37,257 bases of DNA from the NCBI GenBank assembly GCA_903887415.1, contig CAISPO010000074.1, forward strand, positions 1 to 37,257. The letters run 5' to 3'. The notes under the pieces are model-generated. The model ran no database searches. It was given only the letters and a program-made list of their open reading frames with translations, and was not told the DNA's origin. Positions 7,826-15,142 of the stretch are shown in pieces (the first letter of the stretch is position 1; each line of letters opens with the position of its first letter). This DNA is from an uncultured Bacteroidota bacterium. GTDB taxonomy: Bacteria; Bacteroidota; Bacteroidia; Chitinophagales; Chitinophagaceae. A program made the position numbers and the translations under genes.

Positions 7826-8090
7826 ATGAAGAAGAGTAGCGGCGAAATATTTTGACAATTTATTTTGGTCATCAAAAACCATTGTACGAACTCAGGAAAG
7901 CGGGCATGAGACAGTGTACGAACTGCTTGCAGAATTAACGAAGCAAGATCTGCACGTTGATACCTATTTGAAGGCTTTCGTTGGCTTGGGACTGATAAAA
8001 TACGACCGCCGGACAAAGGCGATTTCTCTCACCCCTAAAGGCAAATGCATAGATCGCCTGTTCAGCCAGCCGAACGGGCAAGGTTCCTAA
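7826..8090 (+). pseudogene. Short winged-helix-like gene interrupted at UUU UGA C
   Basis: An ATG at 7826 opens eight further codons (KKSSGEIF) and then meets TGA. A +1 shift at that stop continues into a frame open to 8090 and reading DNLFWSSKT, VYELLAELTKQDLHV, YLKAFVGLGLIKYDRRTKAISLTPKGKCIDRLF. The latter resembles the recognition helix and beta-wing of a small winged-helix regulator (GLIKYD...ISLTPKG). The joined product would be about 88 residues. Either a single-base insertion broke the gene or +1 frameshifting reads through it; the site TTT TGA C is of the same kind as the programmed site in prfB, but no Shine-Dalgarno stimulator is seen. Family assignment is tentative. Confidence 0.45.
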
Positions 8091-8167
8091 TGGCTTTTTG
8101 CATCTACGAATGAGCATTGCGTCATGCGGGATAAGTGCTATTTTTACGAGACCAAACCGCAGATCAC

Positions 8168-8977
8168 ATGACCAAGGTATCGAAGCGCAGTCTCAAATTG
8201 CTCATAGCGCCATATGCCCTCATGCTCGGGCTATTTTTCCTGCTCTCCATGTGGCAAGAATACAGCTTCACGGAACGCTTTAGCTGGCATATCATACTGA
8301 CGGATTTCTCGATGGACAGCTTTTTCCTCACATTGTCCTTCGTCTTCTTTTACTTCCTCCTCAAGAACATTCAAAAAGGAAAAGAGACTTTGACGGCGCA
8401 GCAGGAGCGGTATCAGCAGGTGTTGGACAACATGATGGAAGGCATTCAGGTCATCGGCAGCGACTGGCGGTACTTGTACCTGAACGATGCCGCCGTGAGG
8501 CATAGCCGACTTTCCCGCGAAGAACTGATCGGCCACACCATCTTGGAGAGATATCCCGGTGTCGAGCAAACGCATTTTTTCGCGACCATGCAGAAGTGCA
8601 TGGAGAAGCGGGAGATCGCCCACATGGAGAACGATTTCAGCTACCCCGACGGCAGCATCGGCTTCTTCGAGCTGTTCATAGAGCCGGTGCCGGAAGGCCT
8701 GTTTATCCTGTCCATGGACATATCGGAGCGGAAGGCGCGGGAGAAAGAGCGCGAGCAGCGGATGCTAGAGACCCAAAAGATCCTGTTCAAGATATCGCAC
8801 GAAGTGCGGCAGCCGGTGGCAAGCATCATGAGCCTCACCGACCTACTGGACGCAAAAATCATTTCAGAGGAAGAATTGCAGTCCGTGTCCTCCATGATGA
8901 AAAACTCCATCATTTCGCTAGACGTTCGCACGAGAGACCTGTCGGCATACATAACGTCACTGGACATGGCGAGCTGA
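8168..8977 (+). CDS. Membrane PAS/HisKA sensor protein lacking a kinase ATPase domain
   Basis: 269 residues from the ATG at 8168; a GTG at 8135 is possible, but the ATG directly precedes a natural KRSLKLL membrane start. Two membrane segments (about 10-28 and 49-66) are followed by a PAS domain (about 80-185: NMMEGIQVIGSDWRYLYLN, GHTILERYPGVEQT, FELFIEPVPEGLFIL), a short linker helix and a HisKA-like helix pair with H211 in KISHEVRQPVASI. The protein then stops: there is no N, G1 or G2 box. Such headless forms exist in Bacteroidota, so it may be a receptor working with another kinase, or a truncation. Its codons look more GC-rich than those of its neighbours. Confidence 0.75.
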   Translation: MTKVSKRSLKLLIAPYALMLGLFFLLSMWQEYSFTERFSWHIILTDFSMDSFFLTLSFVFFYFLLKNIQKGKETLTAQQERYQQVLDNMMEGIQVIGSDWRYLYLNDAAVRHSRLSREELIGHTILERYPGVEQTHFFATMQKCMEKREIAHMENDFSYPDGSIGFFELFIEPVPEGLFILSMDISERKAREKEREQRMLETQKILFKISHEVRQPVASIMSLTDLLDAKIISEEELQSVSSMMKNSIISLDVRTRDLSAYITSLDMAS

Positions 8978-9104
8978 CGGAAAACAGGTCGAAACTATAT
9001 TGGCGAGATAGCATGTAACGGCATTCCTTTGATTTTCTAGTTCTGTTTTCTCATTGAGACTTCGGTTAATTGTTGTACGGCTAGATACGATAAATCTTTT
9101 TAAT

Positions 9105-9131
9105 AAAAAACGGGAGAAACACCCATTTTTT
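9105..9131. terminator. Hairpin terminator, probably bidirectional
   Basis: AAAAAACGGG (9105-9114) pairs with CCCATTTTTT (9122-9131), one mismatch, loop 7 nt. T-runs lie on both strands. It would end the PAS/HisKA transcript about 130 nt after its stop. Confidence 0.55.
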
Positions 9132-9147
9132 AGGGACGTGGAACGCG

Positions 9148-9155
9148 TACCTTTA
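9148..9155 (+). promoter_or_regulatory. -7 box ahead of the TPR-kinase/cysD fusion scar
   Basis: TACCTTTA fits TAnnTTTG/A; a T-run (9126-9131) lies about 17-20 nt upstream in the -33 region. The leader of about 140 nt holds a 7-bp hairpin (GTAGCAG 9166-9172 with CTGCTAC 9186-9192). After the fusion described below, this promoter would read into cysN and cysC. Confidence 0.45.
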
Positions 9156-9300
9156 CACACATGCAGTAGCAGTAGAGATTAATGCCTGCTACAGCGACCA
9201 TCGCCGAAGATCGACTTTACTGCCGCCGATCATATACGATCCCACAATCCACGAACAGACACACCGAGTGAGTTTATCGAATTAACCTAAACCATTTCCT

Positions 9301-9489
9301 ATGAAGTTTTACCTAGTCGTGTTCCTATCAATGACTTCATGTTTCGCATGCGCTCAAAAACAAGGGCGGCCGCTCATTGATTCCTTGCTTACAGAACTGG
9401 CAAAATCCAAGGAAGATACCGATAAAATAAAACTGCTTGACCAGCTTTCAACCACATATTCCACACGAGCGCCGATGCTTACTTTATAA
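9301..9489 (+). pseudogene. N-terminal fragment of a TPR sensor kinase/regulator
   Basis: 62 codons: a signal peptide (KFYLVVFLSMTSCFACAQ) followed by IDSLLTELAKSKEDTDKIKLLDQLSTTYST. That is the standard opening of Bacteroidota periplasmic TPR-repeat histidine kinases and LuxR-type regulators, which are normally 500-800 residues long. The similarity stops at about 9465 and the frame closes at 9489 inside sequence that, in another frame, encodes cysD. The rest of the gene is missing, so this is the left side of a deletion or recombination junction. Confidence 0.7.
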
Positions 9490-9739
9490 TGAAAAGCTCA
9501 TAGCGGTATCGCAGTATATTTTTATTGATGAAAAGGACACTGTGGCAAATAAAAAAATACGCTTCAGAACGGTGGGCGATATGACTTGCACAGCGGCAAT
9601 AGAGAGTGAAGCCGTGACGATAGATGAAGTGATCTGTGAAATTGAAAACTCAGTGATCAGCGAGCGCGGAGAAACAAGGATAGATGATCAGCTCTCGGAC
9701 GCAGCAATGGAAGACAGGAAAATGAAAGGGTATTTTTAG
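9467..9739 (+). pseudogene. cysD: 3' remnant of cysD (sulfate adenylyltransferase subunit 2)
   Basis: About 90 codons in frame to the stop at 9739 match the C-terminal part of CysD: LLYNEKLIAVSQYI, KKIRFRTVGDMTCTAAIESEA, ISERGETRIDD and the terminal AMEDRKMKGYF, a signature ending of this subunit. CysD is normally about 300 residues; the N-terminal two thirds, with the ATP-pyrophosphatase P-loop (SGGKDS type), is absent and replaced by the TPR-kinase fragment. CysN begins 32 nt downstream, as in intact cysDN operons. Unless another cysD exists in the genome, ATP sulfurylase cannot be assembled from this locus. An assembly or deletion artefact cannot be excluded. Confidence 0.85.
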
Positions 9740-9770
9740 AAAATTCAAGAAGAAAATCTAAGTTCCAAAA

Positions 9771-11009
9771 ATGGATATACTAAGGTTTATTACTGCCGGA
9801 AATGTTGACGATGGGAAAAGCACACTCATTGGCCGCCTGTTGTATGATACGAACAATATAAAGCACGATATACTACAGGCTGTATCCGGTTCGGATGGGG
9901 TTAGCAATCTGGCGCACATTACCGATGGCCTACGCGCCGAACGGCAGCAAGGCATAACCATAGATGTAGCCTATAAATACTTTACTACCGAACACAGGAA
10001 ATATATTATCACTGATGCTCCTGGGCATTTCCAGTACACTAAGAACCTGGTGACCGGCGCATCAGGAGTGGATGCGATGATTATTCTTATAGATGCGCAA
10101 AACGGCATTACGGAGCAAACCAGGCGACATTCACTGGTAGGTTCCTTTCTGCAAACAGGCCATATCGTTGTGGCGATAAATAAAATGGATATTGTCGGTT
10201 ACAGCGAACAAGTATTTGAAACGATCAAAAATGAATATCTTGAAATCGCAGAAAAACTAACTCTTCAAAATGTTTCGTTCATCCCAATGAGTGCGCTCTG
10301 TGGCGACAATGTTTTGCTTCGATCCGAAAATATGAAATGGTATAAAGGAAAAACCTTAATGCAGTATCTTGATAAATGTGAGCCTGTTACCGCAAAGAGC
10401 GATGCACTAAGGTTCTCAGTCCAATACATTATAGAAGGTCAAGAGAAAGGTTATGCAGGAAAAATGTTGTCCGGCAATCTTGATGTAAAAGATAATGTAG
10501 CGACATTTCCGGGAGAGCAGAGTAGGACGATCGGAAGAATAGTGAGCGGTTACTCAGATGTTCAAATGGCAACTGCAGGTCAAAACGTGGTTTTGTATTT
10601 TATTAATGATCTTTCGGCTAGCAGAGGGGATATTATCTCCCGATTCCACAAAGCACCAAAATGTAATAAGGTTTTCGAAGCAACTGTTTGTTGGCTAAAT
10701 ATTGATGAGCCATTAAAAATCGGGAAAGAATATTTTCTAAGGATCAATAGCAAGGAGACAGTTTGTAGTATTAGCGAGATTTTATTCAAAACTGATATCA
10801 ATTCTTTTGAAAAGTATAATGACGAAAATGCCCTGGACGTAAACCAATTTGCAAGAGTAAAAATAGAAACGAAAGATTTAATCCCTTATGATGAATTTAG
10901 TGAATTGCCCGAAAATGGACGTGGAATAATTATTGACACGGAGACTAATTATACTTCTGGTGCGTTTGTTATTGAAAAAGTAATTCCTAAACAGAAAGAT
11001 ACAGAATGA
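9771..11009 (+). CDS. cysN: Sulfate adenylyltransferase subunit 1 (GTPase)
   Basis: The 412-residue GTPase subunit of ATP sulfurylase, which couples GTP hydrolysis to formation of adenosine 5'-phosphosulfate by CysD. The translation-factor-type G motifs are present: GNVDDGKS 10-17, QQGITIDVAYKYF as switch I 59-71, DAPGH 82-86, NKMD 137-140 and SAL near residue 181. The elongation-factor-like beta-barrel domains follow to the end, giving the usual length for the phylum. It follows the cysD remnant by 31 nt and overlaps the CysC fusion gene by 4 nt. The protein itself looks intact, with no internal disruption, although its catalytic partner at this locus is truncated. Confidence 0.93.
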   Translation: MDILRFITAGNVDDGKSTLIGRLLYDTNNIKHDILQAVSGSDGVSNLAHITDGLRAERQQGITIDVAYKYFTTEHRKYIITDAPGHFQYTKNLVTGASGVDAMIILIDAQNGITEQTRRHSLVGSFLQTGHIVVAINKMDIVGYSEQVFETIKNEYLEIAEKLTLQNVSFIPMSALCGDNVLLRSENMKWYKGKTLMQYLDKCEPVTAKSDALRFSVQYIIEGQEKGYAGKMLSGNLDVKDNVATFPGEQSRTIGRIVSGYSDVQMATAGQNVVLYFINDLSASRGDIISRFHKAPKCNKVFEATVCWLNIDEPLKIGKEYFLRINSKETVCSISEILFKTDINSFEKYNDENALDVNQFARVKIETKDLIPYDEFSELPENGRGIIIDTETNYTSGAFVIEKVIPKQKDTE

Positions 11010-12028
11010 TTCTCGAAACCATCTTCAAGCCCTTTAAAAAAGACCCTACGGTAAAAAGGCATCTTTTAAAAACTGTGTCCTGGAGAGTTGTAGGTACTCT
11101 TGATACTATTCTTTTGGGATCGCTGATTACGGGGAAACTAACCATTGGTGCCAAGATCGGCGGCTTTGAATTGCTGACTAAAATGTTTTTGTACTTTCTT
11201 CATGAAAGAGCGTGGCACAGAGTCAATTTTGGTTTGCCGACAAGATTTAAGAAAGCCGAGATAGTAAAAAAAGAAAACGCCGGGAATCTATTTTTACAAA
11301 CCAGCAAAGTAGATAGAAGCCAAAGAGAGCAGTTGAATGAAAATAAGTCATTTACAATTTGGCTAACTGGCCTTTCAGGTGCGGGCAAATCTACGATAGC
11401 ATCAGAGTTGGACAGTTGGTTTTTCGCAAACGGCTTAAGGTCGTACATTGTAGATGGAGACAATACTCGCCTGGGGATTAATAGCGACTTATCATTTTCT
11501 AAAGAAGATAGAGGAGAGAATATCAGGAGGGTTGCTGAAATATGCAAGCTGTTTAATGATGCCGGAATCATTATAATAGCTTCTTTTATTTCGCCTTTTA
11601 TAGACGATCGTCTCGCCGCCAAAAATATAATTGGCGGAGATGATTTTATTGAAGTCTTTGCAGATGCTAGTATTGAAACCTGCAAATCGCGTGATACAAA
11701 AGGTTTGTATAAATTGGCAGAATGCGGAAAAATAAAAAATTTCACAGGCATTGATAGCCCTTACGAAAGACCTGCCGTCCCAGATATACATTTGCTTACT
11801 GATCTGGAATCTGTGGATAATTGTGTAGGAAAGATAATCGATTTTCTAAGTAAAGTGCAAGTAGATACTACCGGAGCCTTTGGCACTCAGCTATATGGGA
11901 TCATAAAAAACAATACAGCCAATACGCTCAATGCAAAAATCTGGATTGGAATTGACATCCCTTCAAGAGGTGACAGAAGGCGCGAATACCATAGCTATCT
12001 TTTAAAGAACATGTTAGAAGCAAAATGA
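11006..12028 (+). CDS. cysC: DUF2061 membrane domain fused to adenylylsulfate kinase
   Basis: 340 residues in three parts. Residues 1-75 form a DUF2061 domain (KRHLLKTVSWRVVGTLDT, ITGKLTIGAKIGGFELLTK, FLHERAWHR) with two probable membrane helices. Residues about 115-290 are APS kinase, which phosphorylates APS to PAPS: P-loop GLSGAGKST 122-130, VDGDNTRLGINSDLSFS, RGENIRRVAEICKLF, SFISPF and KNFTGIDSPYERP. The last 50 residues (from about 291) extend beyond the usual CysC end and are not recognised. DUF2061 next to or fused with sulfate-activation genes is known in Bacteroidota; it would anchor PAPS production at the inner membrane, perhaps for sulfated envelope compounds. The gene overlaps cysN by 4 nt. 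Confidence 0.9.
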   Translation: MILETIFKPFKKDPTVKRHLLKTVSWRVVGTLDTILLGSLITGKLTIGAKIGGFELLTKMFLYFLHERAWHRVNFGLPTRFKKAEIVKKENAGNLFLQTSKVDRSQREQLNENKSFTIWLTGLSGAGKSTIASELDSWFFANGLRSYIVDGDNTRLGINSDLSFSKEDRGENIRRVAEICKLFNDAGIIIIASFISPFIDDRLAAKNIIGGDDFIEVFADASIETCKSRDTKGLYKLAECGKIKNFTGIDSPYERPAVPDIHLLTDLESVDNCVGKIIDFLSKVQVDTTGAFGTQLYGIIKNNTANTLNAKIWIGIDIPSRGDRRREYHSYLLKNMLEAK

Positions 12029-12092
12029 TAAATATCAGAAAGGGTGAATGGGAATCCTCTATTTTTTTTTGAAATAAATTGTACCTTAGTAG

Positions 12093-12157
12093 CTGCTATC
12101 GCATCTAGCGTTCCCCATATAGATATGCGACATTGTTCCCGCACTGAGAGATAGCAG
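12093..12157. repeat. Nested inverted repeats upstream of the recombinase
   Basis: CTGCTATC (12093-12100) pairs with GATAGCAG (12150-12157). Inside, TCGCATCTA (12099-12107) pairs with TAGATATGCGA (12120-12130) apart from a 2-nt bulge. The block sits 37 nt before the recombinase ATG. It could be an operator, or part of a recombination site used by the recombinase. Confidence 0.5.
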
Positions 12158-12193
12158 GTAATCCGATTTTTTCACAAAAAATAATGTATTGAT

Positions 12194-13789
12194 ATGCTAC
12201 AGAACAAAGCTGTCGGTATTTGGATACGGGTAAGTACCGAAGATTCGGCAAAGGGAGGTTCTCCTGAACACCACGAAAAAAGAGCGCGACTTTACGCCGA
12301 AAGCAAAGGATGGGAAGTTGTAACCGTATATCACCTGGAAGCCCTTACGGGCAAATCGGTCATGGGATATGCCGAGACCAAGCGAATGCTTGCGGATGTG
12401 AGAGACGGAAACATCACCGGCCTCATATTCTCTAAGTTAGCCCGGTTTGCCAGGAACACTATAGAACTCCTTGAATTCGCCGACATTTTCAAGGAACAGG
12501 GCGCAGACCTCATCTCCCTGGAGGAATCCATAGACACATCAAGCCCGGCAGGTCGGCTGTTCTACACCATGGTCGCAGCAATGGCCCAGTGGGACAGGGA
12601 GGAGATCGTGTCCCGTATCGTGGCATCCATACCCATCCGGGCGAAGCTTGGCAAACACCTCGGCGGGCAGCCATCCTTAGGCTACAAATGGGAAGGCGAG
12701 AGGGGTAAAAACCAAATACTCATCATTGACGAAGAATTCGCCCCTGTCAGGAAACTGGTATATGAACTATTCCTAAAGCACAAAAGAAAGAAGGCCGTAG
12801 CAAGGGCCTTGAACGACCAAGGCTATCGCACCAGAAGCGGCAGCAAGTTCACCGATACCACGGTAACCCGTCTTTTACGCGATTCCATGGCCAAAGGTGA
12901 GCGCATAGCCAACAAGACCGACAACATGGGAGGTAAGCGGAACTATACCCTCAAACCGACATCTGAATGGGTGGTAACCAAGTGCCCAGCCATAATATCC
13001 GAAGACCTGTGGAACGAGTGCAACCAGCTTCTTGACCGGATAGAGAAGAAGCGCACACGAGTAGGCCCACAGACCAAGACCCTGTTAGCCGGATACGTAG
13101 AGTGCGAAAAATGCCGGAAGAAGATGTATGTCTACCACCAAACCAACAACCCGGCATATACCTGCTCGAAATGCAAAACGAGGATTCCGGTGGAAGACCT
13201 GGACGGAATCTACCGCGACCAGCTAAAGACCTTTTTGCTGACAGACACCACAGTTTTAGAATATCTGAAAACAATCGATCGGCAATTGCAAGAAAGACAA
13301 AATCTGCTTTTCGTTGTTCAAGAAGAAAGAAAAAATCTGAAAAGAGAATCCGAAGCGATGGTGAAAATGAGAATAAACGGCGAATGGTCAAAGGAAACCT
13401 TCATTGAGCATTTTCGGCCGATTGAGGAGCGAATGAAGCAAATCGACAACCAATTGCCGGAGATTGAGGCCGATGTTGACTTCCTCAAAATGCAGCACCT
13501 CAACGGTGACACTGTACTATCCGATGCCAAAGAATTGTACAACAAATGGAATGACTATACCTTGGAGGGCAAACGAAATATCGTGGAGACAATAACGCAT
13601 GAAATAACGGTCGGCAAGGAGGACGTATATATACATCTACGCCACCTGCCGACACACAAGGCCCAAACCGCCGAGCCCACCCAAACTAAATCCAATCAAA
13701 ATCCCGTAAAAAAGCACCCCGACCTTCAGGTCGGGGTTGAAGAACAAAGTAGGAGCTGCTTTAGCCGAAATGAGCTAATGTGGATTTGA
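12194..13789 (+). CDS. Large serine recombinase (resolvase/integrase)
   Basis: A 531-residue site-specific recombinase. The N-terminal resolvase domain (1-145) has nucleophile S14 in IRVST and the arginine pair R84/R87 in KLARFARN. A 'recombinase' DNA-binding domain follows (about 155-270, LGGQPSLGYKW, KRKKAVARALNDQGYRTRSG), then a zinc ribbon with C304, C307, C324, C327, and a coiled coil (about 355-450). This architecture integrates and excises mobile elements through a covalent phosphoserine intermediate. Codons from about residue 505 onward are read through the hairpin that serves as terminator of the convergent aminotransferase gene, so the last 25 residues are probably not original to the enzyme. 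No phage or conjugation genes surround it. Confidence 0.93.
   Translation: MLQNKAVGIWIRVSTEDSAKGGSPEHHEKRARLYAESKGWEVVTVYHLEALTGKSVMGYAETKRMLADVRDGNITGLIFSKLARFARNTIELLEFADIFKEQGADLISLEESIDTSSPAGRLFYTMVAAMAQWDREEIVSRIVASIPIRAKLGKHLGGQPSLGYKWEGERGKNQILIIDEEFAPVRKLVYELFLKHKRKKAVARALNDQGYRTRSGSKFTDTTVTRLLRDSMAKGERIANKTDNMGGKRNYTLKPTSEWVVTKCPAIISEDLWNECNQLLDRIEKKRTRVGPQTKTLLAGYVECEKCRKKMYVYHQTNNPAYTCSKCKTRIPVEDLDGIYRDQLKTFLLTDTTVLEYLKTIDRQLQERQNLLFVVQEERKNLKRESEAMVKMRINGEWSKETFIEHFRPIEERMKQIDNQLPEIEADVDFLKMQHLNGDTVLSDAKELYNKWNDYTLEGKRNIVETITHEITVGKEDVYIHLRHLPTHKAQTAEPTQTKSNQNPVKKHPDLQVGVEEQSRSCFSRNELMWI
13706..13737 (-). terminator. Rho-independent terminator of the aminotransferase gene
   Basis: On the minus strand a 9-bp perfect stem with TGAA loop (CCCCGACC/GGTCGGGG plus A-T) is followed by GCTTTTTTACGG. 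It lies 75 nt after the aminotransferase stop, within the 3' end of the recombinase reading frame. Confidence 0.85.
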
Positions 13790-13810
13790 CAATATACACT
13801 TGGCACGACA

Positions 13811-15001
13811 CTAAGCCAGTTTCTGCAACGCCACACTGATCCTTTCCATCGCCTCCATAAGGTTGGTCATAGAAGTAGCAAAAGACAGGCGCACACAATT
13901 GGGCGCGCCAAAGGCGCTGCCGCATACAGTGGCCACATGAGCTTCATTGAGCAGGAACATGCTGAAATCTTCATCGTTATTTATCGCGTTGCCGCCATAG
14001 CTCTTCCCGAAGAATGAGCTGATGTCTGGGAATGCATAAAATGCGCCCTCGGGGTTATTACATTTAACGCCCGGCATTTTTTGAAGCGCTGGTATCACGT
14101 AATCCTTTCGCTGTTTGAATGCATCAACCATCTTATAAGTAGGCGCAAGATCACTTAGCAATGCAGTAACCGATGCCTTTTGCGCAATGGAATTCGCCCC
14201 TGATGTAAACTGGGCCTGTAGCTTATCGCAAGCCTGTGCCAATTCACGGGGGCCAGCCATATAACCAAGCCGCCAGCCGGTCATCGCAAATCCTTTGGAC
14301 ATGCCATTGACCACCACAACCCTATCCTTTATCTCATCAAACTGGGCTATGCTTTCATGCCGGCCTGTATAATTGATGTATTCGTAAATCTCATCACTGA
14401 TTATATAGACTTGAGGATGTCTTTTGAACACCTCAACCAGTCCAGCCAGCTCTTCGCGGGAATAGACGCTGCCGGTAGGGTTGCAGGGTGAAGAATAGAT
14501 AAACAGTTTGGTTTTGAGTGTGATGCTCGCTTCCAGTTGCTCGGGGCTAAGTTTAAAATCATTTTCTATGCCGCAGCTCACATACTTCACAATGCCGCCG
14601 GCAAGCTGCACCTGTGCAGCATAAGTAACCCAGAATGGCGTAGGTATGATCACCTCATCACCCGGATCTACAAGGCAAAGTACGGCGTTAACCAATGATT
14701 GCTTGGCCCCTGTTGACACGATTATCTGGTTGGCAGGATAGTCGAGATTGTTATCTCTTTTCAGCTTTATGCTGATCGCTTCAAGCAGGTCAGGAAAGCC
14801 AGCAACAGGCGCGTATTTAGTAAAACCATCATTCATGGCCTTGATAGCAGCATTGCAGATATGTTCAGGTGTTTTGAAATCTGGCTCACCCAGGCTGAGG
14901 TCCACAATATTAATGCCCTTCGCCTTTAATTCGCGGCTTAGCTTGGCCATCTTTATCGTCTGCGGTTCGGTAATAGAACTTAATCGTTGTGCTAACTGCA
15001 T
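13811..15001 (-). CDS. aspC: Class I PLP-dependent aminotransferase, aspartate type
   Basis: A 396-residue cytoplasmic enzyme moving the amino group of aspartate (or a related amino acid) to 2-oxoglutarate. Fold-type I marks: SLGEPDF 36-42, STGAKQSL 97-104, SSPCNPTG 170-177, ISDEIYEYI 201-209, and the PLP lysine K236 in SKGFAMTGWRLGY; a VRLSFA arginine near the C-terminus binds the substrate carboxylate. An ATG 11 codons earlier (15034) overlaps the -7 box at 15024-15031, so translation must begin at 15001 (MQLAQRLSSITEPQTI, the usual family start). It converges on the recombinase gene. Members of this subfamily vary in substrate, so the symbol is approximate. Confidence 0.93.
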   Translation of the reverse strand: MQLAQRLSSITEPQTIKMAKLSRELKAKGINIVDLSLGEPDFKTPEHICNAAIKAMNDGFTKYAPVAGFPDLLEAISIKLKRDNNLDYPANQIIVSTGAKQSLVNAVLCLVDPGDEVIIPTPFWVTYAAQVQLAGGIVKYVSCGIENDFKLSPEQLEASITLKTKLFIYSSPCNPTGSVYSREELAGLVEVFKRHPQVYIISDEIYEYINYTGRHESIAQFDEIKDRVVVVNGMSKGFAMTGWRLGYMAGPRELAQACDKLQAQFTSGANSIAQKASVTALLSDLAPTYKMVDAFKQRKDYVIPALQKMPGVKCNNPEGAFYAFPDISSFFGKSYGGNAINNDEDFSMFLLNEAHVATVCGSAFGAPNCVRLSFATSMTNLMEAMERISVALQKLA

Positions 15002-15023
15002 TGCTCTTCCAAGATATTCGAAA

Positions 15024-15031
15024 CAAATATA
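15024..15031 (-). promoter_or_regulatory. -7 box of the aminotransferase gene
   Basis: TATATTTG on the minus strand matches TAnnTTTG, 22 nt before the ATG at 15001. It shares the short divergent region with the sucA promoter. Confidence 0.6.
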
Positions 15032-15085
15032 CACAAGATATGATAATGGGGTTGCTCAATTTCCTGTTAATCACCCTTGTTTCGA

Positions 15086-15117
15086 TTGGGCAGTTACACC
15101 TTTATGCTTTAATTTTG
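15086..15117 (+). promoter_or_regulatory. Promoter of sucA
   Basis: TTG (15086-15088), 21 nt, then TAATTTTG (15110-15117). The -7 box matches the consensus exactly, and the leader would be about 20 nt. Confidence 0.65.
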
Positions 15118-15142
15118 CACCATTACTACATCCAATAAATAA

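Noticed and set aside
8596..9018. Alternative 140-codon frame within the PAS/HisKA gene
   Set aside because: Arg/His/Gly-rich product typical of an off-frame reading of a GC-rich gene; the PAS/HisKA frame has clear domains.
9437..9739. TTG-started independent small gene
   Set aside because: The part from 9467 is recognisably the CysD C-terminus and the part before it is the kinase fragment out of frame, so it is a fusion scar rather than a gene.
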